Source: an uncultured Campylobacter sp. (lineage in GTDB: Bacteria; Campylobacterota; Campylobacteria; Campylobacterales; Campylobacteraceae). Taken from it: 44,336 nt of DNA. Every line of letters begins with the position of its first letter. Positions within the stretch are counted from its first letter, which is position 1. Below, piece after piece: positions 24,919-34,198 of this stretch. The stretch spans positions 1 through 44,336 of the forward strand of contig NZ_CALHVM010000009.1 of NCBI RefSeq assembly GCF_938039205.1, in the 5' to 3' direction. The notes under the pieces are model-generated. The model saw nothing but the letters and a program-made list of their open reading frames with translations. It searched no databases and had not been told where the DNA came from. The position numbers and the translations under genes were made by a program.

Positions 24919-27900
24919 TGTTTTCTAAATTTTTCATTGACCGCCCGATATTCGCCACCGTAGTATCTATCATCATAGTTATCGCGGGCGCAATGGCGAT
25001 AAAAGGGCTTCCTATCGAGGAGTATCCTAAGCTAACTCCGCCTCAAATTTCCGTTAGCGCCGTCTATACGGGCGCCGACGCTCAAACTATCGCCGACTCC
25101 GTAGCTAGCGCGATAGAAGATCAGATAAACGGCGTAGAAAACATGCTCTACATGCAAAGCACCTCAAGCTCGAGCGGCTCGCTAAGCATCAATGTTTATT
25201 TCAAAATCGGTACCTCGGCCAAACAAGCCACGATCGACGTAAACAACCGCGTCCAAGCCGCGCTCTCAAGGCTGCCCCAAGAGGTGCAAAACATGGGCGT
25301 GACCGTACGCGAACGTAGCGGTTCGATCCTAGAGGTAGTCGGCTTTACGAGTGCAAACATGGACCTAGTAGAGCTATATAACTACGTAAATTTAAACATC
25401 GCGGACGAAATTAAAAGGGTTAATGGCGTAGGCGACACGGCGCTAATCGGCAGCAAAGAGTACTCGATGAGAATTTGGCTAAAACCGGACAAACTAGCCT
25501 ACTACAAGCTAACCCCTAGCGACGTAATCGCCCAAGTAAAAATCCAAAATAGTCAATACGCCGCGGGTAAAATAGGCGAACAGCCATCGGATGGGGATAA
25601 TCCTTACGTTTACTCCGTTCGCACGGGCGGACGACTCAAAAATGCCGCGCAGTTTGGCGATATAATCATCAAAAGCGCCGACGGAGCCGTGCTAAAACTA
25701 AAAGACGTAGCGACCGTGGAGCTAGGAGCGGCTAGCTACGCATCAGACGCGATGCTAAACGGCCAAGACGCCGTGCCGCTTTTAATCTTTATGCAAAACG
25801 ACGCTAACGCACTAGCTACGGCGCAAGCGGTAAACGCAAAGCTAGACGAGCTAAGCAAAAATTTCCCCGAGGGATTTACGCATACGATCGCATATAACCC
25901 GACCGAATTTATCGAAGTCTCTATCCATGAGGTCGTAAAAACCTTTATCGAGGCGATGATCTTAGTTATCATCGTTATGTATATGTTTTTAAAGAGCTTT
26001 CGCGCGACCGTGATCCCGATGCTAGCCGTTCCCGTGTCCATCATCGGCACCTTTGGCGGACTGTACGCGATGGGATTTAGTATAAATTTAATCACCCTTT
26101 TCGCGCTCATCCTTGCTATCGGTATCGTCGTGGACGACGCTATCATCGTTATCGAAAACGTGGAGAGAATTTTACACGAGGAAAAAGACATCACCGTCAA
26201 AGAAGCGACATATAAAGCGATGGAGGAGGTACAAACCCCCGTCATCTCGATCGTGCTGGTTTTATCCGCCGTCTTCGTCCCGGTTTCTTTTATGGAGGGT
26301 TTTGTCGGCGTGATCCAGCGCCAGTTCGCGCTCACTCTGGTTACTTCGGTTTGTATCTCGGGCTTCGTCGCGCTTACGCTTACTCCTGCGCTTTGCGGCG
26401 TTATGCTAAAAAAACAAGAGAGCAAACCGTTTTGGTTCGTGCAGAAATTTAACGACTTTTTCGACTGGAGTACGAAAATTTTTACCGCAGGCGTTGCAAA
26501 AGTGCTTCGTCACGTGATAATCAGCCTTATTTTGATAGGCGTTATGGGTTTTGCGACTTTCGAGCTGTTTAAAAAAGTCCCTAGCGGTCTCGTACCGTCC
26601 GAAGATAAGGGCGCGCTAATGGTCATCACGTCGTTACCGCCGTCAAGCAATATGCTAAAAACCAAAGAAGAGGTAAAAACTATCAGCAACATGGTTCTAA
26701 GCAATCCAAACGTCGAATTTACGATGGGCTTTGCCGGATATGATATGCTTGCGGGCGCTCTTAGAGAAAACTCTGCCATCAGCTTTATCAAGCTAAAAGA
26801 CTGGAGCGAGAGAAAAACGCCAGATAGCCAAGCAGGCGCGCTAACTGGGCCTTTTAACGGTATGCTTTGGGGCTCGAAGGAGTCGATGAGCTTTGTCGTA
26901 AACGTCCCGCCCATCATGGGTCTTTCGATGACGGGCGGCTTTGAGATGTATCTGCAAAACAAAAGCGGCAAAAGCTACGCCCAGATCGAAGAGGATGTAA
27001 AAAAAGTAGTCGCAGCGGCAAACGCTCGCCCGGATCTAACCAGCGTGCGCTCTACGCTAGAGACTAATTACCGCCAGTTTAAAATCGACGTCGATAGGCA
27101 AAAAGCCCAGATGTTTGGCGTGAGCGAGAGCGAAATTTTTAGCGCGATAGGCTCGACTTTCGGCTCTTACTATATCAACGACTTTAGCCTTTTTGGCAAA
27201 TCCTACCGCGTCTACGCTAGAGGCGAGGACCGCTTTAGAAACAACCCAGAAGACTTGCGTAAAATTTACGTCCGCTCAAAAGGCGGCGAGATGATACCGC
27301 TAAACTCCGTCGCAACTCTAACTAGAATTTTGGGTCCCGATATCGTAGATAGATTTAACCTTTTCCCGGCGGCTAAGATCCAAGGGGACCCAAAACCGGG
27401 CTACACGTCGGGAGACGCGATAAAAGCGATACAAGAGGTAGTCGAACAAACGCTAAATATGGAAGAATACTCCATCAGCTGGGCGGGCACGGCCTATCAG
27501 GAGGTTAGCTCGCAAGGCACGGGCTCTACGGCGTTTATCTTCGGTATGATTTTCGTATTTTTGATCCTAGCGGCGCAGTATGAGCGCTGGCTCATCCCGC
27601 TAGCCGTTATCACGGCCGTTCCGTTCGCGGTTTTTGGCTCACTAGTCGCCGTTTGGGCTAGAGGGCTAACAAACGACATTTATTTCCAGATCGGACTACT
27701 GCTTCTCATCGGTCTATCGGCTAAAAACGCGATCCTTATCGTAGAATTTGCGATGCAAGAAAGACTAGCGGGCAAGAGCGTATTTGACGCGGCCGTTAAT
27801 GCTGCAAGGCTTCGCTTCCGCCCGATCGTCATGACCTCGCTCGCGTTTACCCTGGGCGTTTTTCCGATGGTTATCAGCACGGGTGCCGGCGCTGCGTCTC

Positions 27901-28055
27901 GCCACTCTCTAGGCACGGGCGTGGTCGGCGGTATGATAGCTGCCACTACGATAGCGATATTTTTCATACCGATGTTTTACTATCTGCTAGAAAAGCTAAA
28001 CAACAAAGTCTGGGATAAAAAACCAAGCGGAGCACAGGAGGTCAAAAATGTATAA
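24918..28055 (+). CDS. cmeB: CmeB RND-family inner-membrane efflux transporter
   Basis: A 1045-residue HAE1-type RND transporter starting MFSKFFIDRPIF. TM4 carries the proton-relay aspartates in GIVVDDAIIVIENVERI and TM10 the lysine in SAKNAILIVEF. It extrudes bile salts and many drugs by proton antiport. ATG 24918 (TGATG with the cmeA stop, AAAAGG seven bases upstream) is preferred to the GTG three bases earlier. Length and order match C. jejuni CmeB. It overlaps cmeC by 8 bases. Confidence 0.95.
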   Translation: MFSKFFIDRPIFATVVSIIIVIAGAMAIKGLPIEEYPKLTPPQISVSAVYTGADAQTIADSVASAIEDQINGVENMLYMQSTSSSSGSLSINVYFKIGTSAKQATIDVNNRVQAALSRLPQEVQNMGVTVRERSGSILEVVGFTSANMDLVELYNYVNLNIADEIKRVNGVGDTALIGSKEYSMRIWLKPDKLAYYKLTPSDVIAQVKIQNSQYAAGKIGEQPSDGDNPYVYSVRTGGRLKNAAQFGDIIIKSADGAVLKLKDVATVELGAASYASDAMLNGQDAVPLLIFMQNDANALATAQAVNAKLDELSKNFPEGFTHTIAYNPTEFIEVSIHEVVKTFIEAMILVIIVMYMFLKSFRATVIPMLAVPVSIIGTFGGLYAMGFSINLITLFALILAIGIVVDDAIIVIENVERILHEEKDITVKEATYKAMEEVQTPVISIVLVLSAVFVPVSFMEGFVGVIQRQFALTLVTSVCISGFVALTLTPALCGVMLKKQESKPFWFVQKFNDFFDWSTKIFTAGVAKVLRHVIISLILIGVMGFATFELFKKVPSGLVPSEDKGALMVITSLPPSSNMLKTKEEVKTISNMVLSNPNVEFTMGFAGYDMLAGALRENSAISFIKLKDWSERKTPDSQAGALTGPFNGMLWGSKESMSFVVNVPPIMGLSMTGGFEMYLQNKSGKSYAQIEEDVKKVVAAANARPDLTSVRSTLETNYRQFKIDVDRQKAQMFGVSESEIFSAIGSTFGSYYINDFSLFGKSYRVYARGEDRFRNNPEDLRKIYVRSKGGEMIPLNSVATLTRILGPDIVDRFNLFPAAKIQGDPKPGYTSGDAIKAIQEVVEQTLNMEEYSISWAGTAYQEVSSQGTGSTAFIFGMIFVFLILAAQYERWLIPLAVITAVPFAVFGSLVAVWARGLTNDIYFQIGLLLLIGLSAKNAILIVEFAMQERLAGKSVFDAAVNAARLRFRPIVMTSLAFTLGVFPMVISTGAGAASRHSLGTGVVGGMIAATTIAIFFIPMFYYLLEKLNNKVWDKKPSGAQEVKNV

Positions 28056-29424
28056 AATTTTAACTTTAGCCGCGGCGCTATTTTTGGCGGGCTGCTCGTT
28101 TCGCCCCGAGATGCCCGAGGTCGATACGAAATTTGAATCTACGTATAAATTTGAAACTAGCGACATCAGAGACGAGTGGTGGAAGGAGTTTGGCGACGAA
28201 AATCTAAACGCCCTCGTAGCTAGCGCGCTAGAGAAAAATACCGACCTCCGCACGGCTTATTTAAATTTACAAAAAGCGGCCGCAAATTTAGGCATCTCTG
28301 AGGCCGATCTTTTTCCTAGCGTAAATTTAAACGTCGGCTACACCAAAGCAAAAAGCAGTGGCGAGACCTACACCAAGCAGCCTCAAACGCGCTACCGAAA
28401 CTCCGAGGTAAATTTGGGTCTCAGCTACGAGATAGATCTGTGGGGCAGAGTGAGGAACAGCGTCGAGTCGGCTAAAGCCAGTCTAAACGCGACCAAACTA
28501 GACTACGCCACCGCACGCCTTAGCATAAGCTCTAGCGTGGCTAAAAGCTACTTCGCGCTCGTGGCTCTAAACATGCGCGAAGCCGTGCTAAAAGATACGC
28601 TAAAAACCTACGAGGAGACGTTGGCGCTTCGCAAAACGCAGCTTGATCTAGGCGGCATAAACGAGACGACCTATCTACAAAGCAAAGCCGCCGTCGAAAG
28701 CGCAAAAGTAAGCCTGCTAGAGGTGCAAACCTCGCTATCTCAGGCTCTAACGTCAGTAGCGGTACTAACCGGTAAGTCAAACGACGAGATCCTAAAAGGC
28801 GCCGTACAAAGCGCTAAAATGCTACCAAAAGAGCCCGAAGTGAGCGCAGGCGTGAGTGCGGACATACTGCTGCGAAGGAGCGACGTAGCTAAAGCATACG
28901 CCGATCTAAACGCCACTAACGCGCTAATCGGTGTCGCAAAGGCCGACTATCTACCGTCCATCTCGCTAACGGGGCTTTTTGGATTTTCTAGCGTGGATTT
29001 TGAAAATATCTTTATCAGCAACGCCAACACGTGGAGCATAGGCGGATCTTTGGTGCAGAAAATTTTTGACTACGGCAGAACCAAAAACAACGTCCGCATC
29101 GCCGAAACCAACGAGCAAATCGCGGCTGTAGCCTACGAAGCGGCGGTCAAAAAGGCTCTGGGCGAGGTTAGAGACGCGCTAAACAATCGCAAAAACGCCA
29201 AACTAACGCTAAATCAGGTCAAAGAACTCCTGCACTCGCAAGAAAAAATCTATAAGCTGGCCAAGGATCAGTTTGAGGAAGGCTACACGGGGCATCTGGA
29301 GCTACTAGACGCGCAGCGCAACCTACTCTCGGTTAGACTCCAAGACATCGCGGCAAATTTGAGCCTCATCGACTCGGTCGTGGACGTCTATAAGGCTTTT
29401 GGCGGCGGATTTAAAGCCGAATAA
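28048..29424 (+). CDS. cmeC: CmeC outer-membrane channel lipoprotein
   Basis: A 458-residue TolC/NodT-type outer-membrane factor. The signal has lipobox LFLAGC with Cys near residue 16; then DEWWKEFGDENLN, typical of NodT proteins, and two repeats of long helical hairpins with LGLSYEIDLWGRV and GGSLVQKIFDYGRT strands. It forms the exit channel of the CmeABC pump. Ribosome site AGGAGG sits just before the start within cmeB. Last gene of the operon; followed by a strong terminator. Confidence 0.94.
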   Translation: MYKILTLAAALFLAGCSFRPEMPEVDTKFESTYKFETSDIRDEWWKEFGDENLNALVASALEKNTDLRTAYLNLQKAAANLGISEADLFPSVNLNVGYTKAKSSGETYTKQPQTRYRNSEVNLGLSYEIDLWGRVRNSVESAKASLNATKLDYATARLSISSSVAKSYFALVALNMREAVLKDTLKTYEETLALRKTQLDLGGINETTYLQSKAAVESAKVSLLEVQTSLSQALTSVAVLTGKSNDEILKGAVQSAKMLPKEPEVSAGVSADILLRRSDVAKAYADLNATNALIGVAKADYLPSISLTGLFGFSSVDFENIFISNANTWSIGGSLVQKIFDYGRTKNNVRIAETNEQIAAVAYEAAVKKALGEVRDALNNRKNAKLTLNQVKELLHSQEKIYKLAKDQFEEGYTGHLELLDAQRNLLSVRLQDIAANLSLIDSVVDVYKAFGGGFKAE

Positions 29425-29435
29425 TTTTACTTTTG

Positions 29436-29462
29436 GGCGGAGCTTTCCGCCTTTTTCTTTTT
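29436..29462 (+). terminator. Rho-independent terminator of cmeABC
   Basis: GGCGGA (29436-29441), loop GCTT, TCCGCC (29446-29451) followed by TTTTTCTTTTT. It begins 11 bases after the cmeC stop and is the clearest terminator on the plus strand. Confidence 0.88.
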
Positions 29463-30187
29463 GAATTTCCTTTTGCTTTTCAGTTTTAAATTTGACGCGA
29501 CGTCGTCTGTAGATTTTAAATATTTAGCCCGTTTTATTACCGCAGTTTATCTTGCTTTATGGCCTTCAAATTTTAAAATTGAGCGCTTGCTTTTGCTATT
29601 CGAGCGACCCCATAAACCTGTTTTTAGGCGCCTGATACTTTGGATAAATTTTCGTTGCGACTTTTGAGATAAATTGGCATTCAAAGGCGTAAATTTATCT
29701 CAAATTTGAATAATGCGGCAAGTCGGTCAAATTTACATCGTCCTATCCGGAGTGTATGTTTTATAAATTTACTGCTTCAAATTTACGGTTTTTTGGCAAA
29801 ATTTGCGAGTAGGTAGGCAATTTACGATCAATTTACAGATGTATTTTGAGCTTAAATTTAGCGCAAACACCTGCTGCCAAATTTCATTTTTAATTTTAGC
29901 AAGAGACGCGAAAGTACCGCATTAGAGCAAAATCGGCCAAATTTAACGTTTTTGATGTTTTAAGCACCAAGCGAAGTTTGCAACGCGCGACGATTTCGCA
30001 AATTTGCATTCTTAAATTTGACGCAGCATAAAAAACAGGTGCGAAAATTTGAAATTTGCAAGTCAAAATTTGGCTAAATTTATGCCCTGTTTCGCAAAAA
30101 TCATAAATTTGACGCAATATAAAAACAAGCTCAAAATTTCTAAATTTAGCAAGAGCCAAAAACACTCGTCAATTTAGTCGTTAAATT
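29463..30187. other. Gene-free AT-rich spacer with diverged repeats
   Basis: This 725-base stretch has no convincing gene. Counting by eye, AAATTT occurs about 22 times. AAATTTGACGC occurs at 29488, 30004 and 30105. Two segments starting TTTCGCAAA (near 29993 and 30090), each followed by AAATTTGACGCA and then an A-rich run, form a diverged direct duplication with a period of about 101 bases. TTTAGCAAGAG recurs near 29896 and 30143. Short reading frames exist but have no ribosome site or recognisable product. Confidence 0.55.
30004..30129. repeat. Diverged direct repeat, period about 101 bp
   Basis: Copy 1 core AAATTTGACGCAGCATAAAA at 30004-30023 and copy 2 core AAATTTGACGCAATATAAAA at 30105-30124 match at 18 of 20 positions. 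Flanking sequence is partly similar (TTTCGCAAA before, CAAAATTT after). Confidence 0.6.
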
Positions 30188-30769
30188 TTACTCTTTGCCC
30201 GTCAAAATTTGTACGATAGTTTCAGGTAAAATTTCATGCTCGATCGCGTGGATTTTGGCTTCAAAATTCTCAAGACTCATTCCCGCACTCTTTTCAAATG
30301 CTCGCTGAGCGATGATTTTGCCGCCGTCTAGCTCCTCGCTAACCCAGTGCACGCTCACGCCGCCCACCTTCATATCGCTCTCAAAGCTCTCTTTTATCGC
30401 GTGCGCGCCCTTAAAAAGCGGCAGCAGCGACGGGTGCAAATTTATAGCGCGAACTTGCCTTGTAAAAACAGGCGTAAGGATGCGCATAAAGCCCGCAAGC
30501 ACGGTTAGATCTACGTTAGCGCGTTTTATTTCCTGGACGACCGCGGCGTCAAATTCCTCGCGCGATGCAAAATTAACGTGCTCGATAACGACGCTTTTTA
30601 GGCCGTATTTTGCGGCCTTTGCGATGCCGCCGGCGTTAGCTTTATTTGTTAGCGTTAGCGCGACTTCGATCCTGGTTTCGCCAAAAACCTTGCCGTGCAG
30701 CCTCTCTAAAATCGCTTCCAAATTCGAGCCGCCGCCGCTAAATAAAACCGCTATTTTTTTCGTAAGCAT
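30188..30769 (-). CDS. purN: Phosphoribosylglycinamide formyltransferase
   Basis: A 193-residue GART enzyme using 10-formyl-THF in the third step of de novo purine synthesis. Motifs: FSGGGSNLEAIL (phosphate binding), INLHPSLLPLFKGAHAI with the catalytic His, and VHWVSEELDGGKII with the catalytic Asp. The ATG has AAAGGA five bases upstream and overlaps the end of the nnr gene by 19 bases, making purN the last gene of the tig-to-purN operon. No terminator is visible after it. Confidence 0.95.
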   Translation of the reverse strand: MLTKKIAVLFSGGGSNLEAILERLHGKVFGETRIEVALTLTNKANAGGIAKAAKYGLKSVVIEHVNFASREEFDAAVVQEIKRANVDLTVLAGFMRILTPVFTRQVRAINLHPSLLPLFKGAHAIKESFESDMKVGGVSVHWVSEELDGGKIIAQRAFEKSAGMSLENFEAKIHAIEHEILPETIVQILTGKE

Positions 30770-32172
30770 TTGAGTCCTTTGATGACGTCCGCGGCCGTGA
30801 GCGCGTAGTCGTTGATTTTGATTTCGCGAGCGGCTAGAGCGTGAGCTAGCGTGCCCGAGATCGCGGCATTTAGCGGGTCGTAACCCTGAGCGAGCAGTCC
30901 CGCGACGATACCGCTTAGCGCGTCTCCGCTACCGCCTTTTGCGAGCGCGGCGCTACCGTGCGTCATGACGTATACCTCGCCGCCTTGCGCGATTAGCGTA
31001 TTTGCACCCTTTAAAACAAGCACGCATTTAAAATTTCGGCTAAAAATTTTAGCGAGTTTGAAGCGATTTTTCTGCACTTCGCCAGCGTAAAATTTACCCA
31101 GATTTGCAAGCTCTAGCAGGCTCGCAAACTCCTTTGGATGTGGCGTTATCACAACCTTTTCACTGTTTAAAAGCTCAAGTGTACGCGGCTCGTAGCAAAG
31201 ATCGGCATCGATAACGAGCGCGTCTTTTGTTTTTAGCTCGCTAAATAGCTCGTCTTTTTGCGCCTCATCAAGCTCGCCAAGCCCCATTCCGACGGCACCT
31301 ACTCGCATTTTTGGCGTTATGCGCGCGCTTTGCATTAAAACGGGCTCGATATTTAAATTTTCGCCCACGACGCTAACGAGTCCCGTACCGATAGTTAGCG
31401 CGGCAAGTCCCGCTATACGCGCCGCTCCACCCTTTTCGCCGCTCACGACAAACGCGTGCCCAAAGTCGCCTTTGTTAGCGTTTTGCTTTACGCGAAACGG
31501 CAAATTTAAATCGCTCTTACCGAGTTTATAAAAGCTCGTCCCCGTCTCGTACAGCTCGCGGGGAAGGCCCAAATTTGCGACCTTTACCCGCCCGACGAAA
31601 TCTTTTGCAAAATCGCTATAAAGTGCGAGTTTTAGTGCACCCATCGTCACGGTCGTATCGGCCTTAAAGACTGCGCCTTGCGACACGCCGTTTTTATCAA
31701 GTCCGCTTGGGATGTCGCAGGTGAGCTTGTAGCCGGGTTTTGCATTTAGTAGATTTATCAAATTTATCGTTCGTTCGTTTAGCTCGCGGCTAAGCCCCGT
31801 ACCGAATATCCCGTCGATAATGCAGTCAATTTCGCCGCCTTCCGTCAAATTTGAGATCAAATTTACGCCGCATTTTAGAGCCCTTGTTAGTTCTATTTTT
31901 GAGATTTCGTTTTGTTTGTCGCTGGCTAAAAATGCGAAACAATCAAATTTGCCGCCCAAAAGCCTAAGCGCGGCGAGCACGTCTGCGCCGTTATTTCCGC
32001 TGCCGACTACGCCTAAAATTTTACGGCGTTTGGTCGATGATTTTTTGAACTTACTTCGCACGGCGTTGGCTAACGCGTTAGCCGCGTTTTGCATCAAAAC
32101 TTCGGTGCTAAGCCCAAACTCGCTCACGGCTCTAGCGTCAAGCTCCGCCGTATCCCAAAATAGCTTTTTCAT
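30751..32172 (-). CDS. nnr: Bifunctional NAD(P)H-hydrate epimerase / ADP-dependent dehydratase
   Basis: A 473-residue fusion that repairs damaged NAD(P)H hydrates. The N-terminal YjeF domain (about 1-205) has GVVGSGNNGADVLAALRLL and GTGLSREL; the C-terminal ribokinase-like YjeF_C domain has VVTPHPKEF-type sequence (VVITPHPKEF), GANTLIA and AKGGSGDALSGIVAGLL, the anion-hole signature. Metabolite-repair genes are often embedded in housekeeping operons, as here. Start ATG overlaps the comM-like stop by ATGA. Confidence 0.93.
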   Translation of the reverse strand: MKKLFWDTAELDARAVSEFGLSTEVLMQNAANALANAVRSKFKKSSTKRRKILGVVGSGNNGADVLAALRLLGGKFDCFAFLASDKQNEISKIELTRALKCGVNLISNLTEGGEIDCIIDGIFGTGLSRELNERTINLINLLNAKPGYKLTCDIPSGLDKNGVSQGAVFKADTTVTMGALKLALYSDFAKDFVGRVKVANLGLPRELYETGTSFYKLGKSDLNLPFRVKQNANKGDFGHAFVVSGEKGGAARIAGLAALTIGTGLVSVVGENLNIEPVLMQSARITPKMRVGAVGMGLGELDEAQKDELFSELKTKDALVIDADLCYEPRTLELLNSEKVVITPHPKEFASLLELANLGKFYAGEVQKNRFKLAKIFSRNFKCVLVLKGANTLIAQGGEVYVMTHGSAALAKGGSGDALSGIVAGLLAQGYDPLNAAISGTLAHALAAREIKINDYALTAADVIKGLKCLRKK

Positions 32173-33689
32173 GCGCCCTCCTGCTTCACTCGGTAGCTCA
32201 AAGCTTCTAAAATATGGGGCTTTTTGATTATGCGCGAGCCCTCGATGTCGGCGATCGTGCGGGCGACTTTTAGAGTTTTATTGATAGCGCGGCGGCTAAG
32301 CGAAAATCTCTGCGTAGCAAAATCTAGCACGCCGCTCGCCTCGTCGTCGCAAATGCAAAATTTAGCTATCTCTTCGTCGCCGAGCTTGCCGTTTAGCTCG
32401 CTTTGAGAGCGCGAGATTTGCGTCTCAAACACGCGCAGCACAGTTTGCCACATCGCTTCGCTCGTAACGTCGCTCTTGTCGCTCGCGGCCACCTCGTCCA
32501 TCTGTACGTGAAGGTCGATGCGGTCTAGTACGGGTGCCGAAATACGCGATTTATAGCGCTTGATCTCGAGCTCCGAGCATTTGCATTCTAGATTTTTGGA
32601 GAGCAGATTACCGCAAGGGCACGGGTTCATCGCGGCTACAAACATAAATTTGGTCTCATACGTGACCTTTGAGTTTACCCGCGAAACATTGATTTTATAG
32701 TCCTCCAGCGGCTCGCGCAGGCTCTCTAAAATTTGCGGCGCAAAGTGCGGAAGCTCGTCGAAAAAGAGTATCCCGCCGTTGGCCAGCCCAACCTCGCCGA
32801 TCCTAGCTGCGCTCGATCCGCCGCCAAATATCGAGCTGCGTGTGCTCGTATGATGAGGTGAACGAAAGGCGCGCAGAGCGGAAAATTCGCTCTCTTGCTG
32901 ATTTAGCGAGCTGTAAGCGCAACTGAGCAAAATCTCATCCAAGCTTTGCGGCGGCAAAATGTAGCGCAGTCGCTTGGCGCTCATGCTTTTGCCGCATCCG
33001 GGGCTACCCTCAAAGATAATATTGTGCATACCGCAAGCGGCCACCAGGCAGGCTCTTTTTGCTCTACTCTGGCCTTTAACGTCGCTAAAATTTAGCTCGA
33101 AATTTTGATTTTTTACGAAGCTTTTCTCGCCGATTTTGATCAAATTTGAAAAAAGCGGATGAACGGCGCCAACCTTGCGCGAGGCGGCGAATTCGGGCTC
33201 TAGGAAAAATTTGATCGCCTCGGCCAAATTTGAAACGGCGTAAATTTCTAAATTCGGTATGGCGCCCGCTTTTTGCGCTATCTCTTGCGGGATCAGCACG
33301 CGAGAACCAGGCGCTTTCGCGCTCAAAAAAAGCAGAATAGAAAACAGGCTCGCCGTGCTTTTGACTCCTCCGTCAAGCCCAAGCTCGCCAAATGCAAAAA
33401 TAGGCTCAAAGTCGCGCTCTTTTTGCAAAGCGATTAAAAGCGCAATGGGCAGGTCGAAGTGACTGCCTGATTTTGGCATATCAGATGGGGATAAATTTAT
33501 GATGATTTTTTGTGCCGGGAAAGAGAAGTTTAACGATAAAAGTGCTGATTTTACGCGCTCGGCGCTCTCTTTTATCGAGGCGCCCGCAAGACCTACGATA
33601 TTAAGTGCGGGCAAACCGCGGTTAAAGCTGGACTCGACGTCCACAAGCCGTAATTCGTCGTTGTAAGTGGCGCATTTTAGGGCTTTCAT
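32169..33689 (-). CDS. comM: YifB/ComM-family Mg-chelatase-like AAA+ ATPase
   Basis: A 506-residue protein: N-terminal ChlI-type domain with GLAGASIKESAERVKSAL and INLSPSDMPKSG, central AAA+ core with Walker A EGSPGCGKS, GGILFFDELPHF as Walker B, MNPCPCG, and a C-terminal domain with FSLSRRAINKTLKVART. ComM is a hexameric branch-migration helicase promoting integration of incoming DNA in natural transformation; Campylobacter are naturally competent, so that role is likely. ATGA overlaps on both sides bind it to def and nnr. Confidence 0.92.
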   Translation of the reverse strand: MKALKCATYNDELRLVDVESSFNRGLPALNIVGLAGASIKESAERVKSALLSLNFSFPAQKIIINLSPSDMPKSGSHFDLPIALLIALQKERDFEPIFAFGELGLDGGVKSTASLFSILLFLSAKAPGSRVLIPQEIAQKAGAIPNLEIYAVSNLAEAIKFFLEPEFAASRKVGAVHPLFSNLIKIGEKSFVKNQNFELNFSDVKGQSRAKRACLVAACGMHNIIFEGSPGCGKSMSAKRLRYILPPQSLDEILLSCAYSSLNQQESEFSALRAFRSPHHTSTRSSIFGGGSSAARIGEVGLANGGILFFDELPHFAPQILESLREPLEDYKINVSRVNSKVTYETKFMFVAAMNPCPCGNLLSKNLECKCSELEIKRYKSRISAPVLDRIDLHVQMDEVAASDKSDVTSEAMWQTVLRVFETQISRSQSELNGKLGDEEIAKFCICDDEASGVLDFATQRFSLSRRAINKTLKVARTIADIEGSRIIKKPHILEALSYRVKQEGA

Positions 33690-34198
33690 ACGTTTTTTTG
33701 CTTTTTATACTCTTTGTCGAATTTTTTGCGTTTGTTGTAGCCGATACGCTCGATAAAAAGGTGACCGTCTAGGTGATCCATCTCGTGCTGGATGGCAACC
33801 GACAAAAGCCCGTCGGCCTCGAGCTCTTTACGCTCGCCAAAGCGGTCTTGATATTCTAGTGTTATAAACTCGGCTCTTTTTACGTCCTCGTAGTATCCGG
33901 GCACGCTAAGGCAGCCTTCTTGGTAGATTATCTCGCCCTCTTTGCGTAAAATTTTGGGATTTATGATTTCTAGCAGATCCTCTTTGCGCTGTTCTTTACT
34001 CTCTTCGTCTACTAAATTTACGATCAAAATTCGCTTAGCCTCGCCCGTCTGGATAGCGGCTAGTCCGATGCCGTTTTTAGCGATCATCGTTTCATACATA
34101 TCGTCTAAAAATTTATGCAGTTCGTCGCCAAAGACTTTAACTTCAAGCGATTTGACGAAGAGTTTTTTGTTCGGATAGGTTAGGATTTCTAGTATCAT
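33686..34198 (-). CDS. def: Peptide deformylase
   Basis: A 170-residue metalloprotease that removes the N-formyl group from new proteins. The three motifs are present: GIGLAAIQTG, EGCLS with metal ligand C96, and QHEMDH with H138, H142 and catalytic E139. Starts in ATGA overlap with the GGDEF gene and ends in ATGA overlap with comM. Same general neighbourhood (def-clpP-tig) as I recall from C. jejuni, where no GGDEF gene intervenes. Confidence 0.96.
   Translation of the reverse strand: MILEILTYPNKKLFVKSLEVKVFGDELHKFLDDMYETMIAKNGIGLAAIQTGEAKRILIVNLVDEESKEQRKEDLLEIINPKILRKEGEIIYQEGCLSVPGYYEDVKRAEFITLEYQDRFGERKELEADGLLSVAIQHEMDHLDGHLFIERIGYNKRKKFDKEYKKQKNV

Noticed and set aside
29461..29667. 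Plus-strand open frame of 68 codons after the cmeABC terminator
   Set aside because: Starts within the terminator T run, with no promoter or ribosome site and no recognisable product.
29896..30165. Minus-strand open frame of 89 codons in the gene-free spacer
   Set aside because: It covers the diverged repeat, has no ribosome site and is made of AAATTT-rich words; codon use does not resemble neighbours.
29463..30187. CRISPR array
   Set aside because: The repeats are too few, diverged and irregular, and there are no cas genes.
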